Source of the DNA: TMP-86 sp039807285
GTDB lineage: Bacteria; Pseudomonadota; Gammaproteobacteria; Steroidobacterales; Steroidobacteraceae
Direction: 5' to 3'
Assembly: GCA_044226785.1 (NCBI GenBank)
Contig: JBGAGK010000022.1
Coordinates: forward strand, 20,132 to 84,131
Length of the DNA stretch: 64,000 bases
This document shows positions 42,052 through 51,431 of this stretch, one piece after another; position 1 is the stretch's first letter; each line of letters opens with the position of its first letter. The notes under the pieces were generated by a model. The model had not been told where the DNA came from and did no database searches. It worked only from the letters and a program-made list of their open reading frames with translations. Position numbers and translations under genes: made by a program.

Positions 42052-43421
42052 ACGGCCTTGATCGCCTCCATCAGGATGTCGACGGCCTTGAACAGGTAGG
42101 AACGCGAGATGGTCAGCGACGGCATGATCCGGATCACATTGCCGTTGCGGCCGCAGGGTACCAGGATCACGCCATTCTGGAAGGCACGGCCCAGGACCTG
42201 ACCCATCCGTTCCTGCGACAATGGCGCCCGGCTGTTCCGGTCCTCCACCATCTCCAGGCCGATCATCAGACCCCTGCCCCGGACCTCGCCGATGCGAGGG
42301 CTGTTGGCGTCGCCGATCCGCTGCATCACTTCGTTGCCCAGCTGATGGGCGCGGTTGATCAGATCCAGCTTCGGATCCTGGAGCAGTTCGATGTTCTTCA
42401 GGCACACCGCCGCCGACAGCGCATTCGCCGCGAACGTGTTCGGCTGCGACATCGCCGGAATCTTCTTCGCAAGATCCGCCCGCAACACGAAACCCGCCAT
42501 GGGCAGATCGCCCCCCATGCCCTTGCCGAACAGCAGGCCATCGGGCTTCACGCCCGCATGCTCGATTGCCCACATCTTTCCCGTGCGGCCCGCACCGCTC
42601 TGCACCTCGTCGACGATCAGGAGTGTCCCGGACTTGTCGCAGGCGGCCCGCAGCAACTGGAAGAACTCGGGTGCCGGCGGCACATAGCCGCCCTCACCCT
42701 GCAGGGACTCCACAATCACTGCTGCAACATCGTCCGCCGCCGTGTACTTGGTGTTGAGCAGATAGTCCACGTACTCGCCGGCGACGCGTTCCGCGCTCTT
42801 CTTGCTGGTGTCGAAGGGAAAGCGGTAGGCATACGGATACGGCGCATGGATGACACCACCCATGAAGGGACCATACCCGCTGCGGTACTGGTTGCCCGTG
42901 GTCAGCGCATTGGAACCGTTCCACACGCCGTGATAGGCGCCGTGAAAAGCGATGATCTGATGCCGGCCCGTCACCCGCTTGGTGAATTTCAGCGCCGACT
43001 CCACCGCATCGCTTCCGCTCTGGGTGAAGTAGGTGATGCAGTTGTCGCGCAGCCCGTCGGGCATGATCTGCGCGATCCGTTGCGCCAGCTCCGAGCGGCG
43101 CGAATTGCTGATGTCCGACCCGTGCATCAGGCGTTGTGCCTGTTCGTTGATGGTCTTGACCACTTCCGGGTTGCAGCGGCCCACGCTGTTCACGCCCACG
43201 CCGGCCGACAGGTCGATGAACAGGTTGCCATCCGGGTCCTTCACCGTCACACCGAAGCCCTGGTCGAATACCAGCGGGGTGTCGCCGCCGCCGCGTGCCA
43301 TCGATTCGTAGCGACGGGACATCTCGATCGCCGCAGTGGCCTTCGCGCCCGGCAGTGCGTTGCTCGCCATTCGTGGCGCACCCGGCAGCGAGAGCGCCTC
43401 AAGTTCCTGTTCACTGATCAT
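42048..43421 (-). CDS. Class III aminotransferase
   Basis: This PLP-dependent enzyme of 457 residues is of the GABA/ornithine/glutamate-semialdehyde type. It shows the SGSDAVESALKFTKRVTGR cofactor-phosphate region, FHGAYHG, VIVESLQGEGGYV, DEVQSGAGRTGKMWA and the Schiff-base lysine region GKGMGGDLPMAG. It transfers the amino group of a terminal amine or amino acid to an oxo acid, or may act as an aminomutase; motifs alone do not decide. It is second in the minus-strand operon, behind the APC permease. Confidence 0.88.
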   Translation of the reverse strand: MISEQELEALSLPGAPRMASNALPGAKATAAIEMSRRYESMARGGGDTPLVFDQGFGVTVKDPDGNLFIDLSAGVGVNSVGRCNPEVVKTINEQAQRLMHGSDISNSRRSELAQRIAQIMPDGLRDNCITYFTQSGSDAVESALKFTKRVTGRHQIIAFHGAYHGVWNGSNALTTGNQYRSGYGPFMGGVIHAPYPYAYRFPFDTSKKSAERVAGEYVDYLLNTKYTAADDVAAVIVESLQGEGGYVPPAPEFFQLLRAACDKSGTLLIVDEVQSGAGRTGKMWAIEHAGVKPDGLLFGKGMGGDLPMAGFVLRADLAKKIPAMSQPNTFAANALSAAVCLKNIELLQDPKLDLINRAHQLGNEVMQRIGDANSPRIGEVRGRGLMIGLEMVEDRNSRAPLSQERMGQVLGRAFQNGVILVPCGRNGNVIRIMPSLTISRSYLFKAVDILMEAIKAV

Positions 43422-43473
43422 GTCTGCTCCTCATCCAGCCCTTGTCATGCATCGATCGCCCCACCCCGCCCGC

Positions 43474-44907
43474 TCAGGCTTCCGCCCGACTGAGGCGGCC
43501 GAATCCGGCCTGATCCTTTCGCTTCAGGGATTGCGCCATCATCCAGCCGGCCAGCAGGGACAGCGGTACCAGCGCCGGCATGGACCGCACCAGCAGGGAG
43601 CGGTCTCCGGCCAACGTGTCGAAGTGCCAGCAGGACAGGATCAGCACCACCATCAGGGCCACGGTAGCCAGCGCCGGCAGCACACGCAACCGCAGGCGGT
43701 GATCCGGGCGATGGCGGAAATGCCAGGTGACGGCTACCGACGCGATGGCCATCAGGGCAATGATCTCCAGCGTCCCGCCGATCGAGACCCGCGTGAACAT
43801 GGCAATGGGGTCCATACCGGCCAGGACGCAGGCCGCCACCGACAGCAGCGCGCTCAGGCTCTGCACCACCGAGGCGACATGCGGGCTGCGATGGCGCTCA
43901 TGGGTGATCGAAAGCGCGCGCGGCAGAAGGTCCTGCCGGCCCATGGCGAACAGGTAGCGCGCCACGGAATTGTGGAATGCCAGGATGCCGGCAAAGATGC
44001 TGGTCAGGAACAGCAGGTGCATCACGAACGCCAGCCAGCTGCCCACGAACTGCCCCGCCAACCGGAACAGGATCACCGTCGGGTCTGCCAACGAAGCCAG
44101 GAAGGAAACCAGCTGCTTCGCACCCACGGCATTGACCACGCACCAGGTCGAGAAGATGTAGAAGCCCCCGATCAGCAGCAGGGCCGCGTAGGTGGCCACC
44201 GGTATGGTGCGTTCGGGATTGCGCGCCTCCTCGGCGTAGATGGCCGTGGCTTCGAATCCGATGAACGCGGAAAAACACATGACCAGGCCGATCCAGGGAG
44301 ATCCGCCCGTGAAAGTGGAAGGCTGGAACGAGGTGAGGGAAATGCCGGCTGGCGCCTTCAACAGGATTGCCATGTCCAGCCCCAGCACTGCCAGGTACTC
44401 GGCCAGCACCAGGACCGACAGCACCTTGGCCGACAGATCGACCTGCCGGTATCCCAGCCAGCCGGTCAATGCCAGGGCAACCAGACTGTACGTCCACCAG
44501 GGCAGGACCAGATGCAACTGCTCGGCGGCGAAAGTGGCGGCCGAAGCACCCAGCAGGCCATAGAGGGAAACCTGGATCATGGTGTAGCCCATGACCGCCA
44601 GCACGGCACTGGCACCGGCCGCATGTCCGCCCAGACAGCGTCCGGCGATGACATAGAAGCCGCCCGCGCTTTTGACATGGGGGATGATGGCGGTCAGGCC
44701 GGCCGAGAATGCAAGCAGGATCAGGAGCGCCGCCACGAACATCGCCGGGATGCCGGCGCCGTTCCCCACCAGCATGGACACCGGAGCGCCGCCAGCCATG
44801 ACGACCAGGGGTCCGGAGGCGGAAACGACGAAGAAGGTGACTGCAAAGACGCCCAGCGAATCCTTGCGCAGGCCATGCGTATGAGCTTCAGGCGTGTTCG
44901 AGTTCAA
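43474..44907 (-). CDS. APC family amino acid/polyamine permease
   Basis: This transporter has about 477 residues and twelve helices. Its first helix shows VVSASGPLVVMAGGAP, and FSAFIGFEATAIYAEEARNPERTIP is the typical helix-6 region of APC permeases. The start is uncertain: no ATG precedes helix 1, and TTG at 44907 with an upstream GGGGG stretch is the best choice. It is the first gene of the eight-gene operon, so the operon promoter should lie in the 83 bases between it and the efflux OMF gene. The substrate is probably an amino acid or amine. Confidence 0.85.
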   Translation of the reverse strand: MNSNTPEAHTHGLRKDSLGVFAVTFFVVSASGPLVVMAGGAPVSMLVGNGAGIPAMFVAALLILLAFSAGLTAIIPHVKSAGGFYVIAGRCLGGHAAGASAVLAVMGYTMIQVSLYGLLGASAATFAAEQLHLVLPWWTYSLVALALTGWLGYRQVDLSAKVLSVLVLAEYLAVLGLDMAILLKAPAGISLTSFQPSTFTGGSPWIGLVMCFSAFIGFEATAIYAEEARNPERTIPVATYAALLLIGGFYIFSTWCVVNAVGAKQLVSFLASLADPTVILFRLAGQFVGSWLAFVMHLLFLTSIFAGILAFHNSVARYLFAMGRQDLLPRALSITHERHRSPHVASVVQSLSALLSVAACVLAGMDPIAMFTRVSIGGTLEIIALMAIASVAVTWHFRHRPDHRLRLRVLPALATVALMVVLILSCWHFDTLAGDRSLLVRSMPALVPLSLLAGWMMAQSLKRKDQAGFGRLSRAEA

Positions 44908-44990
44908 GTCGCCCCCGGCATTGTCGATCCTCCCGCTTGCCGGCGCCACTTTCGCAGAAACGCGCGAAAAACGGAACCCTCGGTCCCAAG

Positions 44991-46217
44991 TCACCTGACT
45001 TGAGGGACAGCCGGGGCGCCCGGATCCTGATCCGGGCTCCCGGGAAACAGGCGCGCAAGGCTTGCGCCCCGCCATGCATCGATCCGGGCCAGTTCCAGCG
45101 CAAGTTCCGCCTGCCGGGTCTGACGGCGGGCTTGCGAAACAATAGCCAGTTCAGCGTCACCGAGTTCATAGGCCCGCATCTGTGCATCCAGGGCACGGCG
45201 GCGCGATGTCACATCCTGTTCACCGCTTGCCACACGCAGGCGCCCGGCCGCCTCCAGGGTCTGGAACTGCAGGCGGCGACCAGCCTCCGATCGCACGGCG
45301 ACCTGCACAGCCAGTTCCTGTGCCCGCGCCCGTGCCATCGCCGCAGCGGTCTCGGCCCGGCGCCGGCTGCCGCCGATGGGCAAGGACACCGACAGCATGG
45401 CGAGACGGTCGGTTCCACCCAGCTCGGACCCCAGCCGCACACCGACTACTGGATCCGGTCGCTGGTTGGCGCGGGCCCGCTGTGCGGCCAGTTGAGATTC
45501 TTCAGCCTTCAGCCGCGCCACGGTCACGGCCGGCGATGCGGGCGCGGTCCCGTCTTGCGAAGGTCGCGGCAACGAATCGATGGGCATCGCATGGCATGAG
45601 GCACCCAGCCCCATCAGTCGAAGTGCCTCGACTCCGCCGCTTGCGAGTGCAGACGCCGATGCCTGTTCCGCCTCCGCGGCGGCGAGATCCGCCGCGGCGA
45701 GATCGGCCTCCGCGCGGGATGCATCGCCATGCTGATGGCGAAGCGAGGCGATGCGATCGAGTGCGCGGGCCTCTGCGAGCGCCGCGGTGGCGAGCGCCGC
45801 GCGGCGGTCGGCCGCAAGACAGTCGAACCAGGCTTCCAGCAGGGCGATGCGCTGTTCGCGCACGAGATCGGCCACCTGCGCCTCGGCCAGAGGTCCCTGC
45901 AATCGCGCCGCAGCCTCGTCCAGGCTGCGCTTGCCGAACCAGCGCACGCCATGTTCCAGTCCGGAATACCACTCCGTGTATGCGCGATCGCCGCGAACAT
46001 CGCGATCCTGCCCCTCCAGTCTCAAGGTCCATTCATGCGGGCCGGCACGCAGGCTGTTCGCCGTCGCCGTGGCTTCCCCGAGACCGGCGCGAGCCATCTG
46101 AACCGCAGGTGATGATTCGATCGCGGCGCGCAAGTCCTCTTCAGGCGGCAAGGGTGCGCCGGCCCGAGCCATCGCGCCGAGCAGCAGCAGCCCCATGCCG
46201 AGACGAAAGCCGGTCAT
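44991..46217 (-). CDS. TolC-family outer membrane efflux protein
   Basis: This 408-residue outer membrane factor of a CzcC/CusC-like tripartite pump has a signal peptide (MTGFRLGMGLLLLGAMA). It shows two repeats of long helices with strand segments (AIESSPAVQMARAGLGEA; RPDPVVGVRLGSELGG; VSLPIGGSRRRAETAAAMAR). It would form the periplasmic-to-outside channel for the RND pump. It is the last gene of the metal efflux operon and overlaps the DUF3240 gene by four bases. Confidence 0.88.
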   Translation of the reverse strand: MTGFRLGMGLLLLGAMARAGAPLPPEEDLRAAIESSPAVQMARAGLGEATATANSLRAGPHEWTLRLEGQDRDVRGDRAYTEWYSGLEHGVRWFGKRSLDEAAARLQGPLAEAQVADLVREQRIALLEAWFDCLAADRRAALATAALAEARALDRIASLRHQHGDASRAEADLAAADLAAAEAEQASASALASGGVEALRLMGLGASCHAMPIDSLPRPSQDGTAPASPAVTVARLKAEESQLAAQRARANQRPDPVVGVRLGSELGGTDRLAMLSVSLPIGGSRRRAETAAAMARARAQELAVQVAVRSEAGRRLQFQTLEAAGRLRVASGEQDVTSRRRALDAQMRAYELGDAELAIVSQARRQTRQAELALELARIDAWRGASLARLFPGSPDQDPGAPAVPQVR

Positions 46218-46531
46218 GCCAGCCTTCCGAACCCGATGACGGGTGTGATCCAGTACGCCACGTCCGGCGTGGGCAGGCGGCGGGCCAGTTCAGCCAGCAG
46301 GCTCTTCACGTGACGATCATACGTCACCGTCATCAGGAGCCTTCGCGCTGCCCGGCCGCGTACCTCCTCCTGAACCGAACGAAAGACAGCCCCTTGTCCG
46401 AACCCGGCAGCACTCAGGATGGTGAAACCCTCGATGCCTTCCATCTCATGACAGATGTCCAGGATCTCCTCCTCGAGGACGGCCGGAAACGCAAGAGTCA
46501 GGCATGAACGTGGGTCCTGGGTGTCGGTCAT
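46214..46531 (-). CDS. DUF3240 family protein of a metal efflux operon
   Basis: This 105-residue protein starts with TDTQDPRSCLTLAFPAVLEEEILD and ends with a GFGRLA tail. The size, the EGFTILSAAGFGQG loop and the position between an HME-RND pump and an OMF match the DUF3240 family. The fold resembles PII-like small regulatory proteins, and a metal-sensing or pump-modulating role is possible but unproven. It overlaps both neighbours by four bases, so expression is tightly coupled to the pump. Confidence 0.75.
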   Translation of the reverse strand: MTDTQDPRSCLTLAFPAVLEEEILDICHEMEGIEGFTILSAAGFGQGAVFRSVQEEVRGRAARRLLMTVTYDRHVKSLLAELARRLPTPDVAYWITPVIGFGRLA

Positions 46532-49500
46532 GCAGGGGTACCTCCGAATCGCCGGAACAGGATCGGTAGCACGATGAGGGTCAGGGTCGTCGAACTGACG
46601 AGACCCGAGACCACGACAATGGCGAGCGGTCGCTGGATTTCCGAGCCTGGGCCGGTGGCCGCCAGCACGGGAACGAGGCCCAGCGCCGTGATCGAGGCCG
46701 TCATGAGCACGGGCCGCAGACGCCGCATGACACCCTGCACCACCACTTCGCCCATCGGCATGCCGCGGGCCTGCAGTTCATTGAAGTGCGCCACCAGCAC
46801 CAGGCCATTGAGAACGGCGATGCCCATCAGCGCGATGAATCCGACAGCCGCCGGCACAGAGAGGTATTCCCGGGTGATCGCAAGCCCGATCACCCCGCCC
46901 ACCAGCGCAAAGGGAATGTTGGCAAATACCAGAGCCGCCTGGCGTATCGACCCCAGCGATACGAACAGCAGCAGGAACACCAGTCCCAGCGCGAGCGGGA
47001 TGACCACCATCAGGCGCGCACTGGAGCGCTGCTGGTTCTCGAACTGTCCGCCCCAGGTCATGCGATATCCGCTCGGCAAGCTCACCTCCTGCGTCACTTT
47101 CCCCTGGGCCTCCCGCACGAATCCGACCAGATCCCTCCCACGCACATTGGTTTGCACCACCGCGAACCGCGAGGCGTTCTCGCGGCCGATGCGCACCGGT
47201 CCGCTCACGGTGCGAAGGCTCGCCACTCCGGCAAGCGGAGTCAGCACGGCCTGTCCCACGGGGGTCCCCGGCAGGTTGCCGGGATCGGATCTCAAATCCC
47301 GCGGGCCGCGCACCACGATCGGCTCCCGCCGGCCATCGATGGGCACGATCCCGACCTTCAGCCCCTCGATCAATCCCTTGAGCGTCTCCTGGATACCGGC
47401 GACGGCGACGCCCGCACCTCCCGCCGCGGCCGGATCGGGGTGCACCTCCAGGTACTGCATGCCTTCGTTGTCCACGTACAGCACGTCCTCGGCCCCGCTG
47501 ATGCGCTCCAGCACCGCCTTGACCGCCCGTGCCTTCTGGTCGATGACGGAAAGATCAGGACCGAACACCTTCACCGCCAGGTCACCCCGGGTGCCGGTGA
47601 GCATCTCCGCGACCCGCATCTCGATGGGCTGGGTGAAACTCACCTCGACGCCAGGAAAATCCGTACTGATCCGCCTCAGGTCATCGGTGATCAGCGTCTT
47701 GTCCTTGCGCCACTGATCGCGGGGCCGGAGCTTGAGGAACACGTCGGTCTCGTTCAGACCCATCGGATCGAGCCCCAGCTCATCCGAACCCGTGCGGGCG
47801 ATGACCGACTCGACTTCAGGAACGCCGGCGAGGATGCGCTTTTCCAGCGCCTCGTCGATCCGCAGGGACTCCTGCAACGAGATGGACGGCAGCTTCACCA
47901 GCTGCATGATCACATCGCCTTCGTCCATGGTGGGCAGGAAGGACTTTCCCACCCAGGGCAGCACCAGACCGGCCGCGACCACACCGGCACCTGCAATCAT
48001 CAGGGTGCGACGTTCCTGCGCCAGACAGGCCTGCAGCAACCGCTGAAAGCGTGGCAGCAGCCAGCGCATGATCCACGGCTCGTGGTGCGGCTCGAACCGG
48101 ATGACCCAGGAAGCGATCACCGGTACGACCGTGAGCGACAGCAGGAGCGAAGATCCCAGCGCCATCACGATGGTCAGGGCCACGGGTCTGAACAGCTTGC
48201 CCTCCAGTCCCTGCAGGGTCAGCAATGGAATGAACACCACGGCAATGATCAGGATGCCGCCCGTGACCGGTCCAGCCACTTCCCGCACGGCTCGATAGAC
48301 CACGTGGAGTCTCGGGCTGTTGGCAGCGGAGTTCCCGGACCCCAGCCGCGCCAGGATGTTCTCCACGACCACCACGCCGGCGTCCACGAGCAGACCGATG
48401 GCGATGGCGAGGCCCCCCAGGGACATCAGGTTGGCCGACAACCCGGCCCATCGCATCGCAAGGAACGTCATCAGCACCGCCAGCGGCAACAGCAGCGCGA
48501 CGACCACTGCGGCGCGGATCTCGCCGAGGAACACCGCCAGCAGCAGCACCACCAGCACCGCCGCCTCGATCAGCGCCTTGCTGACGGAGCCCACGGCGCG
48601 ATCCACCAGCGATGCCCGGTCGTAGAAGGCCTGCAGGGTCGTACCGGCCGGCAGGGTGCGCTGGATGTCGGCCAGTTCCTTCTTGATGCGGCCCACCACC
48701 TCTCGGGCATTGGCACCCTTGAGTGCCAGCACCAGACCTTCGACCGCCTCACCCTTTCCATCCTGGGTGACGGCTCCATACCGGGTCAGGGTCCCGAGAC
48801 GCACCTCGGCCACGTCGGCCACGCGCACCGGCGCACCCGGCCCGCCACGCACTGCAATGGTGGCCAGATCCTCCGGCGAGCGCACCGAGGCATCGATGCG
48901 GATCGGGAGCGACTCCTCGCCGCTGATGACCCGTCCGGCGCCATCGCTGCCGATGTTCTGCCGCAACGCCGTGAGCAGATCGCCGAGACCCAGTTTCCGA
49001 TTGGCCAGCTTCACCGGGTCCGCCTCGACCTCGTAGGTCCTGACGAAACCGCCCAGTGCATTCAGGTCTGCCACACCCTGCAACACGCGCAGGCGAGGAC
49101 GGATGACCCAGTCGACCAGGGTGCGCTTCTCGGCCAGGCTCAACGGACCTTCGACCGTGAACATGAAGACATCGCCCAGCGGCGTGGTCACCGGGGCGAG
49201 ACCGCCGGACAATCCGGCCGGAAGATCCGCGGTCACTCCTGCATAACGCTCCGACACCTGCTGCCGCGCCCAGTAGGGATCCGTGCCTTCGGCAAAGTCG
49301 AGCGTGATGTCGGCAATGCCGTACTTGGCCGTGGAACGCAGGATCGACTGCCGCGGGATGCCCAGCAGTTCCTGCTCGACCGGCGCGATGACACGCGACT
49401 CCACCTCGGCCGGTGTCATGCCGGGCGCTTTCAGGATCAGCTTGACCTGGGTAGGCGAAACGTCAGGGAATGCATCGACCGGGAGTCCCGAGAAGGCCCA

Positions 49501-49584
49501 GATGCCGCCCGCGGCCAGGCCCACCGCCGCGAGCACCACCAGCATCCGCTGGGTCAGGGCAAACGCAATCAATCTCTCCAGCAT
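46528..49584 (-). CDS. Heavy-metal efflux RND pump, CusA/CzcA family
   Basis: This 1018-residue inner membrane proton/metal antiporter has twelve helices and two large periplasmic loops. The N-terminus MLERLIAFAL at 49584 overlaps the MFP stop (TGATG); eight codons upstream are shadow. Family marks include FPDVSPTQVKLI, TAKYGIADITLDFAEGTDPYWARQQ and the helix-4 proton site GLAIAIGLLVDAGVVVVENI, closer to the CusA pattern than to CzcA. Metal choice (Cu/Ag or Zn/Co/Cd/Ni) cannot be fixed by eye. Confidence 0.93.
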   Translation of the reverse strand: MLERLIAFALTQRMLVVLAAVGLAAGGIWAFSGLPVDAFPDVSPTQVKLILKAPGMTPAEVESRVIAPVEQELLGIPRQSILRSTAKYGIADITLDFAEGTDPYWARQQVSERYAGVTADLPAGLSGGLAPVTTPLGDVFMFTVEGPLSLAEKRTLVDWVIRPRLRVLQGVADLNALGGFVRTYEVEADPVKLANRKLGLGDLLTALRQNIGSDGAGRVISGEESLPIRIDASVRSPEDLATIAVRGGPGAPVRVADVAEVRLGTLTRYGAVTQDGKGEAVEGLVLALKGANAREVVGRIKKELADIQRTLPAGTTLQAFYDRASLVDRAVGSVSKALIEAAVLVVLLLAVFLGEIRAAVVVALLLPLAVLMTFLAMRWAGLSANLMSLGGLAIAIGLLVDAGVVVVENILARLGSGNSAANSPRLHVVYRAVREVAGPVTGGILIIAVVFIPLLTLQGLEGKLFRPVALTIVMALGSSLLLSLTVVPVIASWVIRFEPHHEPWIMRWLLPRFQRLLQACLAQERRTLMIAGAGVVAAGLVLPWVGKSFLPTMDEGDVIMQLVKLPSISLQESLRIDEALEKRILAGVPEVESVIARTGSDELGLDPMGLNETDVFLKLRPRDQWRKDKTLITDDLRRISTDFPGVEVSFTQPIEMRVAEMLTGTRGDLAVKVFGPDLSVIDQKARAVKAVLERISGAEDVLYVDNEGMQYLEVHPDPAAAGGAGVAVAGIQETLKGLIEGLKVGIVPIDGRREPIVVRGPRDLRSDPGNLPGTPVGQAVLTPLAGVASLRTVSGPVRIGRENASRFAVVQTNVRGRDLVGFVREAQGKVTQEVSLPSGYRMTWGGQFENQQRSSARLMVVIPLALGLVFLLLFVSLGSIRQAALVFANIPFALVGGVIGLAITREYLSVPAAVGFIALMGIAVLNGLVLVAHFNELQARGMPMGEVVVQGVMRRLRPVLMTASITALGLVPVLAATGPGSEIQRPLAIVVVSGLVSSTTLTLIVLPILFRRFGGTPA

Positions 49585-50675
49585 CACGGCGCCTGCCGTT
49601 TGAGCCACTCGGCCTTGAGCGCCGCGCTGCCACGCGTGACCACGCGCTGCCCCGCCTTGAGCGCAGGGCTGCTGGCAAAACCGGCGCGCGCACGGGCCGG
49701 GTCCACATCCACCGGTTCGAATCCGCCTGCAACGGTCACGAACACCAGCGTCCGGTTTCCGTGCACGACGAACGCCGTCGGCGGCAATCCGAACCGGGAT
49801 GGATCCGCCGCATGAGGCGTCAGCCTCGCCGACACCGTCTCACCGGGTGCAAAGCAGGCTTCATCATCCAGGGTCACGTGGACCGCAACGGATTGCGACT
49901 CCGGTTCCACGTCACGTCCGATTGCGTGCACCGACCCGGTGGACTCACAGCTCGCCGAGCGCACCAGTGCCGCATCTTTGAGACTCAGCTGCCGCGCGAC
50001 CGACATCGGCACTGCAAGCGCCGCATGCACATGGGGATTGTGCGCCACGTAGGCCAGCACCTCACCGGCAGCCACCGCATCGCCCGGTGCCAGCGCGCGC
50101 CCCATGATGATCCCGTCGGCAGGTGCCAGGATCCGCAGCCCTTCGGCACCAGCGGCGCTCATGCCGCTCATCGCCGCGTGCGATGCCTCCAGTGCGGCCC
50201 GCGCGGACCTTTCCTGTGCTTCACTGGCCTCCAGCCGGCTGCGCGATATCGCACCGGCTTCGAACAAGGCGCGATCACGCTTGAGTTTCTGCAAGGCGTT
50301 GTCGGCCTGGGCCTGCGCCGACTGGCGCGCGGCATGTGCCTGCAGCAGATCCGGTCCGGTCAGCGACAGCACCGCATCGCCTCGCTTCACCGCCTCGCCC
50401 GGATGGGCGTAAACGGCGGTGACCCGGGCCGCGGCGGGTGCGAGCAACGGCAAGGGCCCGAGTTCCGCGAATTCGATCCGCCCGCCGAATACCAGCCGGC
50501 CGGTGCCTGGCAGGGACCCCGGCGCCAGCACCTGGGTTTCGATGCCGATGGCCGCCTGCTGTGCAGCGCTGAGTTCAATCAATGTGGAGGGTTGCTGTGC
50601 AGCCGACGCCACGCCCAGATGCAATGCCAACCACCATACAGCCAGGCCACCCGAAGACCACCGATCAGGGAACAT
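49584..50675 (-). CDS. Efflux RND periplasmic adaptor (membrane fusion protein)
   Basis: This 363-residue adaptor has a signal peptide (cleavage near GVASA). It shows the beta-barrel/lipoyl elements PAAARVTAVYAHPGEAVKRGDAVLSL and ADGIIMGRALAPGDAVAAGEVL flanking a coiled coil (about 110-165). It joins the RND pump to the outer membrane factor and in CusB/CzcB relatives can hand metal to the pump. It is the first gene of the operon, before the pump; the outer membrane factor comes last, the reverse of the czcCBA order. Confidence 0.88.
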   Translation of the reverse strand: MFPDRWSSGGLAVWWLALHLGVASAAQQPSTLIELSAAQQAAIGIETQVLAPGSLPGTGRLVFGGRIEFAELGPLPLLAPAAARVTAVYAHPGEAVKRGDAVLSLTGPDLLQAHAARQSAQAQADNALQKLKRDRALFEAGAISRSRLEASEAQERSARAALEASHAAMSGMSAAGAEGLRILAPADGIIMGRALAPGDAVAAGEVLAYVAHNPHVHAALAVPMSVARQLSLKDAALVRSASCESTGSVHAIGRDVEPESQSVAVHVTLDDEACFAPGETVSARLTPHAADPSRFGLPPTAFVVHGNRTLVFVTVAGGFEPVDVDPARARAGFASSPALKAGQRVVTRGSAALKAEWLKRQAP

Positions 50676-50717
50676 TCGCCCTCCTCCGTTCAGGATGCGA
50701 CATGATCGCCGGATACG

Positions 50718-50734
50718 GTTAAGGGAACCTTAAA
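50718..50734. promoter_or_regulatory. PmrA/QseB-like repeat between efflux operon and two-component genes
   Basis: GTTAAGGGAACCTTAAA contains two TTAA half-sites 11 bases apart, close to the (C/T)TTAA(G/T)-N5 direct repeat bound by PmrA/QseB-type regulators, and it is also an imperfect palindrome. It lies 43 bases upstream of the adaptor start and 38 bases upstream of the response regulator start, in the right place to control both divergent units. Confidence 0.5.
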
Positions 50735-50771
50735 GTCGGTTGTTCTATCCTTGGCACTTCAGGAGATGCCC

Positions 50772-51431
50772 TTGCGCATATTGCTGGTCGAGGATGATGA
50801 AATGCTGGGCGAAGCCACTCACACGGGCCTGCGACAGGACGGCCATGCGGTCGACTGGGTCCGCGATGGCGAGCAGGCGAAGTCCGCGCTGCACGCCGTG
50901 GAGTACGAGGCAGTGGTGCTCGATCTGGGCCTGCCCCGGACCCAGGGGATCGATGTGCTGCGCTGGCTTCGCGCAAGTGGGCACCGCGCCATCGTCATCA
51001 TCGTCACGGCGCGCGACCTGATCGCCGACCGCATTGCCGGTCTGGATGCAGGCGCCGACGACTATCTGATCAAGCCGTTCGATCTGGACGAGCTCTCCGC
51101 ACGCCTGCGCGCCGTGCAGCGGCGGGCCGAGTCCCGCCTGTCGGACCAGCTGGACATCGGCCCCATCCATCTCGACCTGCAACGCAAACGCGTTTTCAGG
51201 GAGGGCCGCGAAGTCGATCTGACAGCGCGCGAGTTCGCCGTACTGGAAAGGCTGGTCAGGGTCGCCGGCCGGGTGCTGCCGCGCGATGAACTCGAGGAGT
51301 GCCTCTACGGCTTCGGCGAGGAGATTTCGAGCAATACGGTCGAGGTGTTCATCCATCATCTGCGCCGCAAGCTCGGCGAGGATTTCATCGTGACCGTGCG
51401 CGGCCGGGGATACCGTGTTGCGAGCGAGTGA
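50772..51431 (+). CDS. OmpR-family response regulator
   Basis: This 219-residue two-domain regulator has a receiver domain with phosphoacceptor Asp51 (VVLDLGLP), acidic residues in LVEDDE and the conserved lysine in YLIKPFD. It is followed by a winged helix ending VRGRGYRVASE. I chose the TTG at 50772 because it gives the canonical RILLVEDD start with AGGAG six bases upstream. The ATG at 50766 touches the AGGAG and is less likely. It overlaps the histidine kinase gene. The divergent metal efflux operon is its likely target. Confidence 0.9.
   Translation: MRILLVEDDEMLGEATHTGLRQDGHAVDWVRDGEQAKSALHAVEYEAVVLDLGLPRTQGIDVLRWLRASGHRAIVIIVTARDLIADRIAGLDAGADDYLIKPFDLDELSARLRAVQRRAESRLSDQLDIGPIHLDLQRKRVFREGREVDLTAREFAVLERLVRVAGRVLPRDELEECLYGFGEEISSNTVEVFIHHLRRKLGEDFIVTVRGRGYRVASE

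Noticed and set aside
46786..49815. 1009-codon open frame opposite the RND pump gene
   Set aside because: Composition is rich in His, Gln and Arg with no motifs, as expected for an antisense shadow of a GC-rich gene.
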